DNA of 64,000 nucleotides from Cryobacterium sp. CG_9.6 (GCF_029893365.1 NZ_JARXUZ010000001.1:1550001-1614000), one strand, 5' to 3'; positions 10,854-20,226 are shown, numbered from the stretch's first letter. Notes: generated by a model not told the origin, from the letters alone. Program-made: numbers and translations.

Positions 10854-12040
10854 TGCCCACTCCCGCCGAGCTTGCTGACACCGAGCTCACTGACACCGAG
10901 CTCACTGACGCACGCGCTTTGTCGCCCGAGCGCGACGCGCGGCCCGGCGTGAGCGCGCCCAGTGAGAGCCGACTCGTCGGCCCGGTGCGCATCGTGGGCG
11001 TTGGCCTGCTCGGCACCAGCGTGGGTCTTGGCCTGCGCAATCGCGGCATCGAGGTGATTCTGGCCGACGCATCGCCCACGCACCTCAGCATTGCGATCGA
11101 CTACGGCGCCGGTCGCGCCGCCGCCGCCGATGATGCCCCGCAGCTCATCGTCGTGTGCGTTCCGCCCGACGTGACCGCCGAGGTTGTCGCCCGCGAACTC
11201 GCGAACTTTCCGGGCGCCATCGTCACGGATGTGGCGAGCGTGAAGCTCGCGCCGCTGGCCGAGTTGCGCGCTCGGGGAGCCGACGTCAGCCGCTACATCG
11301 GCTCGCATCCGCTTGCTGGTCGGGAAAAGGGTGGGCCGCTGTCGGGCCGTGCCGACCTGTTCATTGGGCGTCCCTGGGTGGTGGCTGCCCACGACGACAT
11401 CAGCTATCAGCAGGCCGGCGCCATCGACGACCTCATTCTCGACCTCGGCGCCGTGCTGGTGGAGATGACCCCCGAGGAGCACGACCGCGGGGTGGCTCTC
11501 GTCTCCCACGTACCGCAGGTGATCGCCACTCTCATGGCCAGGCGACTGACGGATGCCGCCAACTCGTCCCTGAATCTCGCCGGCCAGGGTCTGCGCGACG
11601 TGACGCGCGTGGCCGCGAGCGACCCGGACCTCTGGGTGCAGATTCTGGGCGCCAACGCGGCGCCGGTTCGCGAGATCCTCGTGGCGTACCGGGAAGACCT
11701 GGACCGGTTCATCGGAGCCCTCACCGACCCGGCAGCCCCCGGCGCAAAGCGTCGCATCGCCGAGGAACTTGCCGGTGGTAACGCCGGAGTCGCGCGCCTG
11801 CCCGGCAAGCACGGGCAGGATCGCCGTTTCGTGTCGATGACCGTGATGGTGGACGACCGCCCCGGACAGATCGCGGCTCTGCTCAACGACATCGGTGACC
11901 TCGACGTGAACGTCGAAGACCTGAGGCTCGAGCACTCACCGGGTGCTCAACTAGGACTTGCTGAAATATCCGTTCTTCCCGAGGCCGTTTCTCGCCTCAC
12001 CACTGAGCTGGCCGCCCGCGGCTGGCGGATTGCTGGTTAA
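10853..12040 (+). CDS. tyrA: Prephenate dehydrogenase
   Basis: 395 aa. Oxidatively decarboxylates prephenate in tyrosine synthesis. The NAD-binding loop VGVGLLGTSVGLGL lies at about 48-61, followed by the SHPLAGREKGGP and EHDRGVALVSHVPQ substrate motifs. An ACT-like regulatory domain with MVDDRPGQIAALLNDIGDL occupies about 325-395. The first ~40 residues are variable and contain a short duplication (ELTDTELTD), so the real start could be further in. It begins at the rluB stop (TAATG). Confidence 0.93.
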   Translation: MPTPAELADTELTDTELTDARALSPERDARPGVSAPSESRLVGPVRIVGVGLLGTSVGLGLRNRGIEVILADASPTHLSIAIDYGAGRAAAADDAPQLIVVCVPPDVTAEVVARELANFPGAIVTDVASVKLAPLAELRARGADVSRYIGSHPLAGREKGGPLSGRADLFIGRPWVVAAHDDISYQQAGAIDDLILDLGAVLVEMTPEEHDRGVALVSHVPQVIATLMARRLTDAANSSLNLAGQGLRDVTRVAASDPDLWVQILGANAAPVREILVAYREDLDRFIGALTDPAAPGAKRRIAEELAGGNAGVARLPGKHGQDRRFVSMTVMVDDRPGQIAALLNDIGDLDVNVEDLRLEHSPGAQLGLAEISVLPEAVSRLTTELAARGWRIAG

Positions 12041-12043
12041 AAC

Positions 12044-12736
12044 ATGGCACGTCACTCTCTTCCCACCGTCGTGGCCATCGACGGACCCGCCGGCAGCGGA
12101 AAGTCGAGCGTTAGTCGCGCTGCCGCCCGCCGCCTCGGCTTCGCCTACCTCGACACCGGTGCCGCATACCGCGCACTCGCGTGGCTGGTGCTCGACCGCA
12201 AGGTCGATACCGAGAACGCGGCCGCCGTGACAGCGGCCCTGGCCGACTTTGACTACTCCATCGGCACCGATCCCGACGAATACTTCGTTCTCGTGGGGGA
12301 GACCGACGTGACCGACGCCATCCGCTCGCCCGAAGTATCGGCGGCTGTCAGCGCCGTGGCCCGGGTTCCCGAAGTGCGTGCGCACCTGACCGAGCTCTTT
12401 CAGAGCCTGGCCAGCAACGTGGATCGGCCCGGTGTTGTGGTGGAGGGACGCGACATCACCACCGTCGTGGCACCCGATGCCGAGGTGCGCATTCTACTCA
12501 CGGCATCGGAAGAGGCTAGAATGGTTAGGCGCTCTGCGGAAATAACCACCCAGTCGGCCGAAACCGTGGCAGATCAGTTGCGATCGAGAGATCGTGCTGA
12601 CTCACAGGTCGTCGATTTTATGAGCGCCGCAGACGGTGTCACCACCGTTGACTCCACCCACCTTGACTTAGAACAGACCATTATTGCGGTCATCGACGTC
12701 ATCCACACACGCACGGCTAGGGCATCGCATGACTGA
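12044..12736 (+). CDS. cmk: Cytidylate kinase
   Basis: 230 aa. Phosphorylates CMP and dCMP. P-loop [17 protein letters not shown] lies at 9-25, then the CMP-binding [13 protein letters not shown] and the [18 protein letters not shown] motif characteristic of Cmk. It lies 3 bp after tyrA, and its end overlaps der, the classic cmk-der pairing. Its pathway neighbour pyrG (CTP synthase) lies upstream in the same block. Confidence 0.95.
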   Translation: MARHSLPTVVAIDGPAGSGKSSVSRAAARRLGFAYLDTGAAYRALAWLVLDRKVDTENAAAVTAALADFDYSIGTDPDEYFVLVGETDVTDAIRSPEVSAAVSAVARVPEVRAHLTELFQSLASNVDRPGVVVEGRDITTVVAPDAEVRILLTASEEARMVRRSAEITTQSAETVADQLRSRDRADSQVVDFMSAADGVTTVDSTHLDLEQTIIAVIDVIHTRTARASHD

Positions 12737-14240
12737 GGAATACGACGACACGGGCTCCGCGCTCGATAATGAGTTGGCGGAAAGGCTGGCGAACCTCGAC
12801 GAGGAGCTGGCCGCCAAACGAGCCGAAGCGCTGCGCACCGGCCTCAACGAATACGATCTGGACGACGAGGACTTCGACGTACTGTCGACGATCACCGACG
12901 ACCCGAGCGCCATTCAGTACCTGCCGGCTCTGCCGGTCATCGCGATTGTCGGCCGCCCCAACGTGGGCAAGTCGGCCCTCGTCAACCGTATTCTCGGCCG
13001 CCGCGAGGCCGTCGTTGAAGACACCCCCGGTGTGACGCGTGACCGCGTCACCTACAAGGGTGAGTGGCACGAACGCTACTTCAGCCTCGTCGACACCGGC
13101 GGGTGGGAGCCCGACGCCAAGGGCATCGACGCGTCCGTTGCCGCCCAGGCCGAGATCGCCATCGACCTGTCCGACCTCGTGATGTTCGTCGTGGACTCGA
13201 ACGTGGGGCCCACATCCACTGACGAAGCCGTTGTGCGCATGCTGCGTAAGAGCGGCAAGCCGGTCTTCCTCATCGCCAACAAGGTGGACGACGTTCGCCA
13301 GGAGCCCGAATCGGCCAGCCTGTGGTCCCTCGGACTCGGCCAGCCGTGGCCGGTGTCCGCGCTGCACGGTCGCGGTGTGGCCGACCTGCTCGACGAGATC
13401 CTCACGGTTCTCCCCGAGGTCTCCGCTGTCGCCAAGCAGGAAGTCGGTGGCCCCCGCCGCGTAGCTATCCTCGGCCGCCCGAACGTGGGCAAGTCCAGCC
13501 TCCTCAACAAGGTTGTCGGTGAAGAGCGCGTGGTCGTCAACGACCTCGCCGGCACCACTCGCGACCCGGTTGACGAGCAGGTTGAGCTCGGCGGCAAGGT
13601 GTGGCGTTTCGTGGACACCGCCGGTATTCGCCGTCGCGTGCACCTCGCCCAGGGCGCCGACTTCTACGCCTCGCTGCGCACCAGTGCTGCCCTCGAAAAG
13701 GCCGAGGTCGCCGTGGTTCTCCTCGACGTGACCGAGGTCATCAGCGAGCAGGACATTCGCGTGATCGACCTCGTGATCGAGTCGGGCCGCGCCCTGGTTC
13801 TCGCCTTCAACAAGTGGGACCAGATCGACGACGACCGTCGCCGTTACCTGGAGCGTGAGATCGAGCAGGACCTGGCCCACGTGTCCTGGGCTCCGCGCGT
13901 GAACATCTCCGCCCTCACCGGTCGCCACATGGAAAAGCTGGTTCCGGCCCTCGAGCTCGCGCTCGAGTCGTGGGACACCCGCATCGCCACCGGCAAGTTC
14001 AACGCCTTCCTCGCCGAGCTGGCTGCAGCCCACCCGCACCCTGTGCGCAGTGGTAAGCAGCCTCGCATCCTCTTTGGAACGCAGGCCTCGAGCCGTCCGC
14101 CCACGTTCGTGGTGTTCACCACGGGCTTCCTGGACCCGGGTTACCGTCGTTACATTCAGCGTCGTCTGCGCGAGATCTACGGCTTCGAAGGAAGCCCGAT
14201 CAACCTCAGCATGCGCGTGCGCGAGAAGCGCAAGCGCTAG
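12729..14240 (+). CDS. der: Ribosome-assembly GTPase Der (EngA)
   Basis: 503 aa with two tandem GTPase domains: first G1 [15 protein letters not shown] (about 75-89), second [15 protein letters not shown] (about 251-265), with DTGGW and DTAGIR G3 motifs, NKVDD and NKWDQ G4 motifs and a C-terminal KH-like domain. Der acts in 50S assembly. ATG 12729 overlaps cmk by 8 bp; an upstream in-frame ATG at 12684 lies inside cmk and is unlikely. The ~70-residue acidic N-terminal extension is typical of actinobacterial Der. Confidence 0.96.
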   Translation: MTEEYDDTGSALDNELAERLANLDEELAAKRAEALRTGLNEYDLDDEDFDVLSTITDDPSAIQYLPALPVIAIVGRPNVGKSALVNRILGRREAVVEDTPGVTRDRVTYKGEWHERYFSLVDTGGWEPDAKGIDASVAAQAEIAIDLSDLVMFVVDSNVGPTSTDEAVVRMLRKSGKPVFLIANKVDDVRQEPESASLWSLGLGQPWPVSALHGRGVADLLDEILTVLPEVSAVAKQEVGGPRRVAILGRPNVGKSSLLNKVVGEERVVVNDLAGTTRDPVDEQVELGGKVWRFVDTAGIRRRVHLAQGADFYASLRTSAALEKAEVAVVLLDVTEVISEQDIRVIDLVIESGRALVLAFNKWDQIDDDRRRYLEREIEQDLAHVSWAPRVNISALTGRHMEKLVPALELALESWDTRIATGKFNAFLAELAAAHPHPVRSGKQPRILFGTQASSRPPTFVVFTTGFLDPGYRRYIQRRLREIYGFEGSPINLSMRVREKRKR

Positions 14241-14248
14241 TCGCCTGC

Positions 14249-14299
14249 ACCACCTTCGGTGGTCGAGACCCTCACACACTTCGGTGCGTGGGGGGTCTC
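14249..14299 (+). terminator. Hairpins after der
   Basis: Two stem-loops with TTCG-type loops follow der: ACCACC-TTC-GGTGGT at 14249-14263, then GAGACCC (14265-14271) pairing with GGGTCTC (14293-14299) around an inner CAC/GTG stem. No T-run follows, so termination may be weak or factor-dependent. Confidence 0.45.
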
Positions 14300-14310
14300 T
14301 CCCGTTAACC

Positions 14311-14562
14311 GGTGCCATTAGCGCCTTCCCGGGGCACGGGAGGGTGCGTTTGGCGCGAGTCGGCCTGCGGGGGCTCGGCCGGCGGCGTCCCGTGGTGCCG
14401 TTTACACGTTCCCGAGACCCGGGAGGGTGCGTTTGACGCGAGTCAGGGTCGGTGCGTGCGGTTGGCGGCATCGTCCGGTGTCGTTTACACGTTCCCGGGG
14501 CGGGGGAGGGTGCGATTGGCGCGAGTCAGGGTGGATGCGCTCGGCCGGCGGTGTTCCGTGGT
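14311..14562 (+). repeat. 83-bp tandem repeat array, left part (3 units)
   Basis: Units begin with GGTGYC at 14311, 14394 and 14477, exactly 83 bp apart; the next unit begins at 14560 and is cut by the IS21-like element after 3 bp. Each unit has a near-palindrome (ACACGTTCCC ... GGGAGGGTGCG, allowing G-T pairs), then TTTGGCGCGAGTC and a GGC-rich spacer. 83 is not a multiple of three and no frame runs through, so it is non-coding. The array continues at 18913. Confidence 0.85.
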
Positions 14563-14591
14563 TGGCGAGTAGCGCTTTATGGTAGCGCCAG

Positions 14592-14606
14592 TCCAGGTAG
14601 TTGGTA
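14592..14606 (+). repeat. Target duplication of the IS481-like element, left copy
   Basis: TCCAGGTAGTTGGTA, identical to 16340-16354 on the far side of the element. At 15 bp it falls within the range known for IS481-family elements. Confidence 0.9.
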
Positions 14607-16339
14607 TGTGTTGTCTCAGCACAGTGTTTACAGCCTGTCTCACCACCTTGTTGACACTATGTCTCAGGACGTTGTTTACAGGATGTCTCACGACTTTGCA
14701 TACACGTTGAGCGGTGGACGGGATCCTCACGTGGCCTCGGTTTTGATGGAGAGTGCCCAAATCTCTTCCACCTTCCGTCCGCCGCCAGATCATCGAATTT
14801 GATCCTCTTGCCGCCGATGGCCCCAGTATCTCCGAACTCTGCCAACGCCTGAATATCAGCCGGCCGTCGTTTTATAACATCCGGCGACGCTTCCTCCAGG
14901 AGGGAAATAAGGCGCTGAATCCGCACTCGTCGGCCCCGAAGAATCCCGTGCGGACGTTCGACAAGAAGACGACGGAAATTGTCCTGCGCATCCGTGCTCG
15001 GCTGAAAAAGGAGGGCTGGGATAACGGTCCCAAATCGATCTGGTTCACCGGTGTGGACACGAATGAATTCAGTCAACCGGTTCCGTCGGTGGCGACCATC
15101 GCCCGGATCCTGTCATCATCCGGCGTGACGAACTCCAACCCGCGTAAACGGCCACGGACGGCTTGGCTGCGCTTCGCGCGCTCGCCGGCGATGGAGATGT
15201 GGCAGCTGGATGCATTCGAGTATCGCCTGGCGACCAAGCTGGCCCCGAAAGTGACGGTCTACCAGCTGCTGGATGATTCCACCCGTTTCGACGTGGGCAG
15301 TATGTGCTTCGCCGAGCCCGAGAACGGCACCGACGCCATCATCACCCTGAGCGCCGCGATCGACGATCACGGCGTGCCCAAAGAGTTACTCAGCGACAAC
15401 GGGACCGCTTTCAACCAGAGCCGGCGCGGCAACATCTCGGCGACGGAACGCTTCCTGGCCGACCGTGGGTGCTTGGGGATCAGCGGCCGGGGCGGCCACC
15501 CGCAGACGCAAGGGAAAAACGAACGCAGCCACCAAACGCTGCTGCGGTTCCTCGATGCCCGCGCCCCGGAGAGCCTCGAACAGCTCGCCACCCTCATCGT
15601 GGATTACCGCAACTATTACAACTACCGTCGCCGGCACCAAGCGTTGCCCGGCTCTATGACACCGGGCCAGGCCTGGGACGCGGCCGAACACCAGCCCTCG
15701 GACGGAACACCGATCAGTCATAAGGAACTTCAAGCGCGTGCCGACGCCTACCGGGACAAATCACTGGCCAAGCAGGCAGCTGAACCCGACAGTAACAGTG
15801 CCGAGGCTCTGCCCGCGGCCACACTCGCGCAGAGTGAACAGCTGGCGCCGCGCGGCGGCAGACTGCGTGACGGCTCCGACGAGGTCGTCATCACCCGCAC
15901 CAACCCGCAGATCTACTTCCGGGGCCTGAGAATCAAGGTCCCGACCCATCTGGTGGGCAGCTACGAGGTTGTCAGCTCCGAGACTGAATACGCGATGTTC
16001 GACAGGAGCAGCGGCGACGAGAGCATCTATTTCCCGTTGCCGTTGCAGACCGCGTCCACGCGGGACCAGGTCGCGCTTTGGCAGGTGAGAGGAGCCAAAA
16101 TACGTGACCCCAAACCAGCATGGCTGAGCAAGCATTTGTCGTATGAACTCGAGCACTTCCCCGAGGAATAGCCGCACCGCCCGGTCGCACCCGGCGGCTG
16201 CGCGGCCCGCCACCGGGTGTCATCAACGTCATGAGATCGGATGTAAACAACGTCGCGAGCACGAGTGTAAACAACGTCGTAAGACACGTTGTAAACAACC
16301 TCATGAGAGCATGAGTAAACAACCTGATGCGTGAACACA
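14607..16339 (+). mobile_element. IS481-like element (1733 bp)
   Basis: Bounded by TGTGTT ... AACACA ends and 15-bp direct duplications. It has a single transposase gene. Both ends carry arrays of a ~24-bp subterminal motif (TGTCTCA ... TTGTTTACA): four copies on the left (about 14612-14705) and five inverted copies on the right (about 16212-16330). It sits inside the left end of the IS21-like element, between its terminal repeat and istB, so it is the younger insertion. Confidence 0.88.
14753..16171 (+). CDS. IS481-like DDE transposase
   Basis: 472 aa from GTG 14753. An N-terminal helix-turn-helix (ISELCQRLNISRPSFYNIRRRF, about 24-45) precedes an rve/DDE integrase core: D in MWQLDAFEY, D in ELLSDNGTAFN and E in GKNERSHQTLLRFLD, with the NYRRRHQAL segment after it. 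A ~170-residue C-terminal region ends YELEHFPEE. It catalyses cut-and-paste or copy-out transposition of its element. The frame is intact, so the element may be active. Confidence 0.9.
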   Translation: MPKSLPPSVRRQIIEFDPLAADGPSISELCQRLNISRPSFYNIRRRFLQEGNKALNPHSSAPKNPVRTFDKKTTEIVLRIRARLKKEGWDNGPKSIWFTGVDTNEFSQPVPSVATIARILSSSGVTNSNPRKRPRTAWLRFARSPAMEMWQLDAFEYRLATKLAPKVTVYQLLDDSTRFDVGSMCFAEPENGTDAIITLSAAIDDHGVPKELLSDNGTAFNQSRRGNISATERFLADRGCLGISGRGGHPQTQGKNERSHQTLLRFLDARAPESLEQLATLIVDYRNYYNYRRRHQALPGSMTPGQAWDAAEHQPSDGTPISHKELQARADAYRDKSLAKQAAEPDSNSAEALPAATLAQSEQLAPRGGRLRDGSDEVVITRTNPQIYFRGLRIKVPTHLVGSYEVVSSETEYAMFDRSSGDESIYFPLPLQTASTRDQVALWQVRGAKIRDPKPAWLSKHLSYELEHFPEE

Positions 16340-16354
16340 TCCAGGTAGTTGGTA
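16340..16354 (+). repeat. Target duplication of the IS481-like element, right copy
   Basis: TCCAGGTAGTTGGTA, identical to 14592-14606. Removing the element and one copy restores the continuous left end of the IS21-like element. Confidence 0.9.
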
Positions 16355-16376
16355 ACAAATTTCTGACGAGGTGGTA

Positions 16377-16403
16377 GCGGCCCGGGAGTGGTGCCCGGGC
16401 CGC
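16377..16403 (-). terminator. Strong hairpin downstream of istB
   Basis: GCGGCCCGGG (16377-16386) pairs perfectly with CCCGGGCCGC (16394-16403) over a 7-nt loop. It sits just past the istB stop inside the IS21 left end. On the plus strand it is followed by TTT; it could stop istAB transcripts or block read-in from outside. Confidence 0.6.
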
Positions 16404-16410
16404 TTTGGTG

Positions 16411-17178
16411 TTATTCCCAGTAGCTCTCGTGGGCGCGGGCTTGGTCGTTGCGCTGCTGGCGCATGTCGATCTGGCCGAGCTTAATGATGCGGGCGTTGTT
16501 GGCGAGGCGGTTCACGATCGAGTCCGCTGCGACGCGGTCGGGCAGCTCGACGACCCAGTGCGCGGGTCCGGTCTGCGAGGCAATCATCGTCGGGAGGCGG
16601 TGTTCCCGGTTGGCGAGTATCGCGAATAGGTCGTTGCCAGCGTCGCTGTCGATGCCGACGGTGAGGAAGTCATCGATGATGAGCAGGTCGACGTTCGACA
16701 GCTCGTTCAACAGCTTCTGGTGAGCGATGGCATCACCGCGAGCGATGACGAGCTTTCGGGCGAGGTCGTCCATCCGGTAGTAGAGCACCGAATGCTCGCT
16801 CTCGCAGGCGCCGATGGCCAACGCGCAGGCGAGATAGGTTTTCCCGCCTCCGGTGGGTGAAATGATCAGCAGATTCGTCGCATCGGAGCGCCAGTCATGA
16901 GCGGCATAGCGTCGCATCCTGACCTGGGTGATGCCGCGTCCCTCGCGATAGTCGACCTCGGCGATGGTGGCGCCCGGGATCGGGAACGCAGCCTGGCGGA
17001 TGAGCTTGTCGACCTTATTGATCCGGCGAGACTCCAACGCGTCGTCGACCGCGGTGAGGAACAGCTGCTCGGGGGTGAGGATGTCGTTGGCTTCGTCCTG
17101 AATGAGTTCCTCCAGCCGAGTCGCAACATGGGTCACCCGCAGGGCCCGGAACTTGTCGTAATCAACGCTGGTGAACAT
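16411..17178 (-). CDS. istB: IstB, IS21-family helper ATPase
   Basis: 255 aa from ATG 17178 (GTG 17181 would add one residue). Walker A SPTGGGKTYLA lies near residue 109 and Walker B VDLLIIDDF near 166, then sensor-type REHRLPTMIASQ. IstB is the AAA+ regulator that loads and stimulates the IstA transposase. The start shares a base with the istA stop (TGATG), the normal istA-istB coupling. Both genes are intact. Confidence 0.93.
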   Translation of the reverse strand: MFTSVDYDKFRALRVTHVATRLEELIQDEANDILTPEQLFLTAVDDALESRRINKVDKLIRQAAFPIPGATIAEVDYREGRGITQVRMRRYAAHDWRSDATNLLIISPTGGGKTYLACALAIGACESEHSVLYYRMDDLARKLVIARGDAIAHQKLLNELSNVDLLIIDDFLTVGIDSDAGNDLFAILANREHRLPTMIASQTGPAHWVVELPDRVAADSIVNRLANNARIIKLGQIDMRQQRNDQARAHESYWE

Positions 17179-18767
17179 CACTTGACCTCCTCGTCGCGGG
17201 CATAGTGCGAGGCGTCACGCACATAAACATCCGGCATGGTGTCGCGGAACACGACCGTACTGACGTGTTTGCGCGTGGAGGCGGCCGGGACCTTCGCCCG
17301 CGGCTTTTTCGTGTCGCTGTCGATGGCCGCCATCAACCGTTTCAGCGTCGAATAGGTCGGATGCGCGCTGCGGTTCACGAGCTCCTGGCAGGCCGCCTCC
17401 AGCCGTTCCCGGTTGTTCTTGCCAAGCCCGTCGAGGATGTTCTGGCAGGACAGGTAGCCCTGCGCTTCGATCGCCTGGCTGTCCAGGATCTGCTCGATCA
17501 CGGTGACGGTGGCCGGCCCGACGCTGCGCGCCCGGTCGGTGAACCAGCGCCTCGACCACAGCCCGTCGATATCGCGGTGCTGCGGCGGGACATGGTCCGG
17601 CAGGGTCGAGTATTGGCCTTTGCGGCCCGTCAGCCGCGGGTGTTCGCAGATGCTCTCGTGCCCGTCGAAGACCGTCACCCGTGACGACGTCAGCCGAACC
17701 CGCAGCAGCTTGCCCGCCAGAGCGAACGGCACCGAATACCGTTGCGTGTCCGCGGTGACATGGTAATTTCGGGCCGCCTTCAGCTCCTTCCACTCGACAT
17801 CCTCGAACCCCGCATCTGGAAGAGGGCCCAGCAGCTCCCGCTCCTCGCTGTCGAAGCGTTCCCACCGGGTGGTGTCGTCAGCGCGGCGGATGTCATGGTT
17901 GATCTCCCGCACCCGTTCCTCAATCGCCGCGTTCAACTCGCCCAGCGTCGTGAAGACGTCGTCCTCGAGGTAGCCGATGACGCGTTTGTTGACCACGTTC
18001 ACCGCATTCTCGGCAGCCGCTTTATCGCGGGGCTTTTTCACTCTGGCCGGAACAATTGCTGTCTGGTAGTGATCAGCGAGCTGCTGATACCTGGCGTTAA
18101 CGATCCGCTCCGCATCACCCTTATGAGTCTGGTGGGTGGACGTTGTTGGGTTATCCGGCACGACGATCTGCGTCACACCGCCGAAGAACGCGAACGCTTG
18201 AACGTGCGCGTCGAGCCACGCCGGAGACTTCATATCCGCGTAGGCGCGGCAGAACATCAGTCCCGAATACGGCAGCACCGCGACGAACAGAATTGCTCTG
18301 ACGACCTCGCCGGTGATGGTGTCGACGACGTCCATCGTGTCGCCGGCCCAGTCCACCAGCATCGCCCGACCAGGCTCATGGCGCAGCACCGCGACCAGGT
18401 CATGGGTGCGGAGGTAGTCGGTGAACAGGGCGCAGAACTGCGAATACCCATACTTCTTCCCCGCGTCCTTGGTGTCGACGTAACGACGCCACGCCAACAG
18501 CAACGTGAAGTGCCGGTTCGATTTCATCGACGCAAGCACACGCGATAAGTCGGGCTGGTCATACTCCTCCGACACGTTCCGGCGACCGTCGGGGAACCAC
18601 TCGGCCAGCTCGGCGTCGCTAACCGCGACCGTCGAGATCAAACCGCGTCGCTGGACCTCTTGCCGGACCCGGGCCACGTCGCGGTGGGAGCACCCCGCAA
18701 TCTCCACGACCTCGCGGTAACTCCGCCCCTCCAGCAACAACCCCAAGATTCTTCGATAGTCCGCCAT
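17178..18767 (-). CDS. istA: IstA, IS21-family transposase
   Basis: 529 aa from ATG 18767, which has GGGGCGGG just upstream; an in-frame ATG at 18794 would add 9 residues. An N-terminal HTH (SYREVVEIAGCSHRDVARVRQ) is followed by the DDE core: D in MLVDWAGD, D in IVVPDNPTT and E in DKAAAENAVNVV. A C-terminal Mu-type beta segment and a tail reading TKKPRAKVPA follow. It acts with IstB to insert the element with short target duplications, here 6 bp. Confidence 0.93.
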   Translation of the reverse strand: MADYRRILGLLLEGRSYREVVEIAGCSHRDVARVRQEVQRRGLISTVAVSDAELAEWFPDGRRNVSEEYDQPDLSRVLASMKSNRHFTLLLAWRRYVDTKDAGKKYGYSQFCALFTDYLRTHDLVAVLRHEPGRAMLVDWAGDTMDVVDTITGEVVRAILFVAVLPYSGLMFCRAYADMKSPAWLDAHVQAFAFFGGVTQIVVPDNPTTSTHQTHKGDAERIVNARYQQLADHYQTAIVPARVKKPRDKAAAENAVNVVNKRVIGYLEDDVFTTLGELNAAIEERVREINHDIRRADDTTRWERFDSEERELLGPLPDAGFEDVEWKELKAARNYHVTADTQRYSVPFALAGKLLRVRLTSSRVTVFDGHESICEHPRLTGRKGQYSTLPDHVPPQHRDIDGLWSRRWFTDRARSVGPATVTVIEQILDSQAIEAQGYLSCQNILDGLGKNNRERLEAACQELVNRSAHPTYSTLKRLMAAIDSDTKKPRAKVPAASTRKHVSTVVFRDTMPDVYVRDASHYARDEEVK

Positions 18768-18912
18768 AACCCGCCCCTTACTGAAAAGGACCACGCCTGA
18801 TGCGTGGCCCTCTCACAGCAGAGCAGATCACCCCGGCCCGCGCTACCGTGTAACCGGAATCGCGCTACCAGGTCGCCGGACTGGCGCTACCCACAAGCCC
18901 TACTCGCCACGT

Positions 18913-19306
18913 GGTGCCCTCTACACGTTCCCGGGGCTCCGGAGGGTGTAATTGGCGCAAGTCAGGGTCGGTGCGTGCGGTCGGCGGCATCCTCTGGTGT
19001 CGTTTACAGGTTCCCGATACCCGGGAGGGTGTGTTTGGCGCGAGCCTGCCGGGGGCTCGGTTGGCGGGATCCCCAGGTGGTATCGCGGAGGGCGTGTTCT
19101 GCGCGAGTCGGGTTAGGTGAGCCTGGCCGCGAGCATCCGTGGTGGCGTTTGAACCTTCCCGAGGCTGGGGAGGGTGTGTTTGGCGCGAGTCAGAACGTGA
19201 GTGGCTGGCCGGCGGCATTGCCTGGTGTCGTTTACACCTTCCCGGGGTAGGGGAGGGTGTAATTGCCGCGAGCCTGGGCGAGCCAGCGGCAGGTTCCCCA
19301 ACACGA
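18913..19306 (+). repeat. 83-bp tandem repeat array, right part (5 units)
   Basis: Units begin at 18913, 18996, 19079, 19141 and 19224. Spacing is 83 bp except for the unit at 19079, which is 62 bp long because 21 bp including the left hairpin arm are missing. The first unit is the rest of the one cut at 14562. All units point the same way. The best hairpin is ACACCTTCCC pairing with GGGAGGGTGT at about 19234-19260. Confidence 0.85.
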
Positions 19307-19377
19307 TGCCCAACACGATGACCAGCGGATGCCGCGGGCGGGGCGGGGCGGCAGCATCCGTCTCGGAGTGCGAGCCG

Positions 19378-20226
19378 CTACCTGGCCTCCAACGCCACCG
19401 GGCGTGCGGGCAGAATCTCGGCGGTGATCAGCGCACGGTCGTAGGCTACGCGCGCATCATTTTCGCCGAGGAGCGTGCGCTCCACCTCGAGCCCCGTGGC
19501 CTTTGAGCGGATGCTCCGATAGATGCGATTGTGTCGATACACGTCGCCGTCGCGCTCGTAAAAATACGCATCAGCTTCCTGAATGTGAAATTTCACGTCA
19601 AGCGCGCGCGTGGTGCGCAGCTCACCCACGAGATACTCGGCGGTGGTGGTGACCGAAAACTGAAAGTCCTGTTCGGTGTCGTTGCGCACGCGGTAGTCGA
19701 GATAGTTGTACATCACCGAGGTTCCGGTCCCGAACGGAATCTGTCGGTTGAAATCCGGGAACAGGTCGATGTTGTCGTGGTGATGGTGTTCCACGATGGT
19801 GAGTGGACTGTGCAGCACCATCCAGTGGAGCAGATTCGTGAACTGGCAGATTCCGCCACCCATGCCGGACGTTGCCCGGCCGGAGCTGATCGTGAGCCCG
19901 TCTCGATACCCCCGCGCCGCGGTGGTGGACCCCACCAGCTTCCAGAACGAGAATGTTTCTCCCGGCCGAATCACGATTCCGCACACCAGGGGAGCCGCAA
20001 TGCTCAGGTTCACGGCCTTGTTTTCCTGGAGCTGGCCGTCGACGTTGCCGAGTTTTCGCCGAATCAAGGAATTGTGTCGGTACAAAATGACCGGCAGGAG
20101 ATCTGCGCGGCTCGTGGCAAATCGCACCGGGTGCATCAGATTGCGAAGCTGTCGTAGGGCGATCATCTTGCGCACCGAGAGGCGATAGGTGAATGGGGAG
20201 ATGTTGCTAAACAGCCGTCGTGACAT
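19378..20226 (-). CDS. VanW-family protein
   Basis: 282 aa from ATG 20226, which has a strong GGGGGA ribosome site (an upstream start at 20334 lacks one). The VanW core is clear: NLSIAAPLVCGIVIRPGETFSFWKLVG, then GGGICQFTNLLHW and HHHHDNIDLFPDFNRQIPFGTGTSVMYNY. VanW proteins occur in some vancomycin-resistance clusters and widely in Gram-positives, but their biochemical role is unknown. No van genes are nearby. It has no signal peptide and is divergent from the next gene. Confidence 0.85.
   Translation of the reverse strand: MSRRLFSNISPFTYRLSVRKMIALRQLRNLMHPVRFATSRADLLPVILYRHNSLIRRKLGNVDGQLQENKAVNLSIAAPLVCGIVIRPGETFSFWKLVGSTTAARGYRDGLTISSGRATSGMGGGICQFTNLLHWMVLHSPLTIVEHHHHDNIDLFPDFNRQIPFGTGTSVMYNYLDYRVRNDTEQDFQFSVTTTAEYLVGELRTTRALDVKFHIQEADAYFYERDGDVYRHNRIYRSIRSKATGLEVERTLLGENDARVAYDRALITAEILPARPVALEAR

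Larger units (their letters stand above)
14563..18909 (-). mobile_element. IS21-family element, interrupted by an IS481-like element
   Basis: The ends are inverted repeats starting TGGCGAGTAG (14563-14594 and 18878-18909), matching at 28 of 32 positions. They are flanked by the 6-bp duplication CGTGGT (14557-14562 and 18910-18915). Further inner copies of GGTAGCG occur at both ends, as expected of IS21 transposase sites. It encodes IstA and IstB on the minus strand. Without the inserted IS481-like element and one copy of its target duplication the length is about 2599 bp, normal for IS21. Confidence 0.9.

Noticed and set aside
14311..19306. CRISPR array
   Set aside because: Repeats are 83 bp and adjoin each other with semi-conserved spacers, no cas genes are near, and the units carry hairpins along their length.
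19378..20226. Vancomycin resistance cluster
   Set aside because: Only VanW-type homology is present; no vanHAX, vanS/R or ligase genes. VanW proteins are widespread outside resistance.
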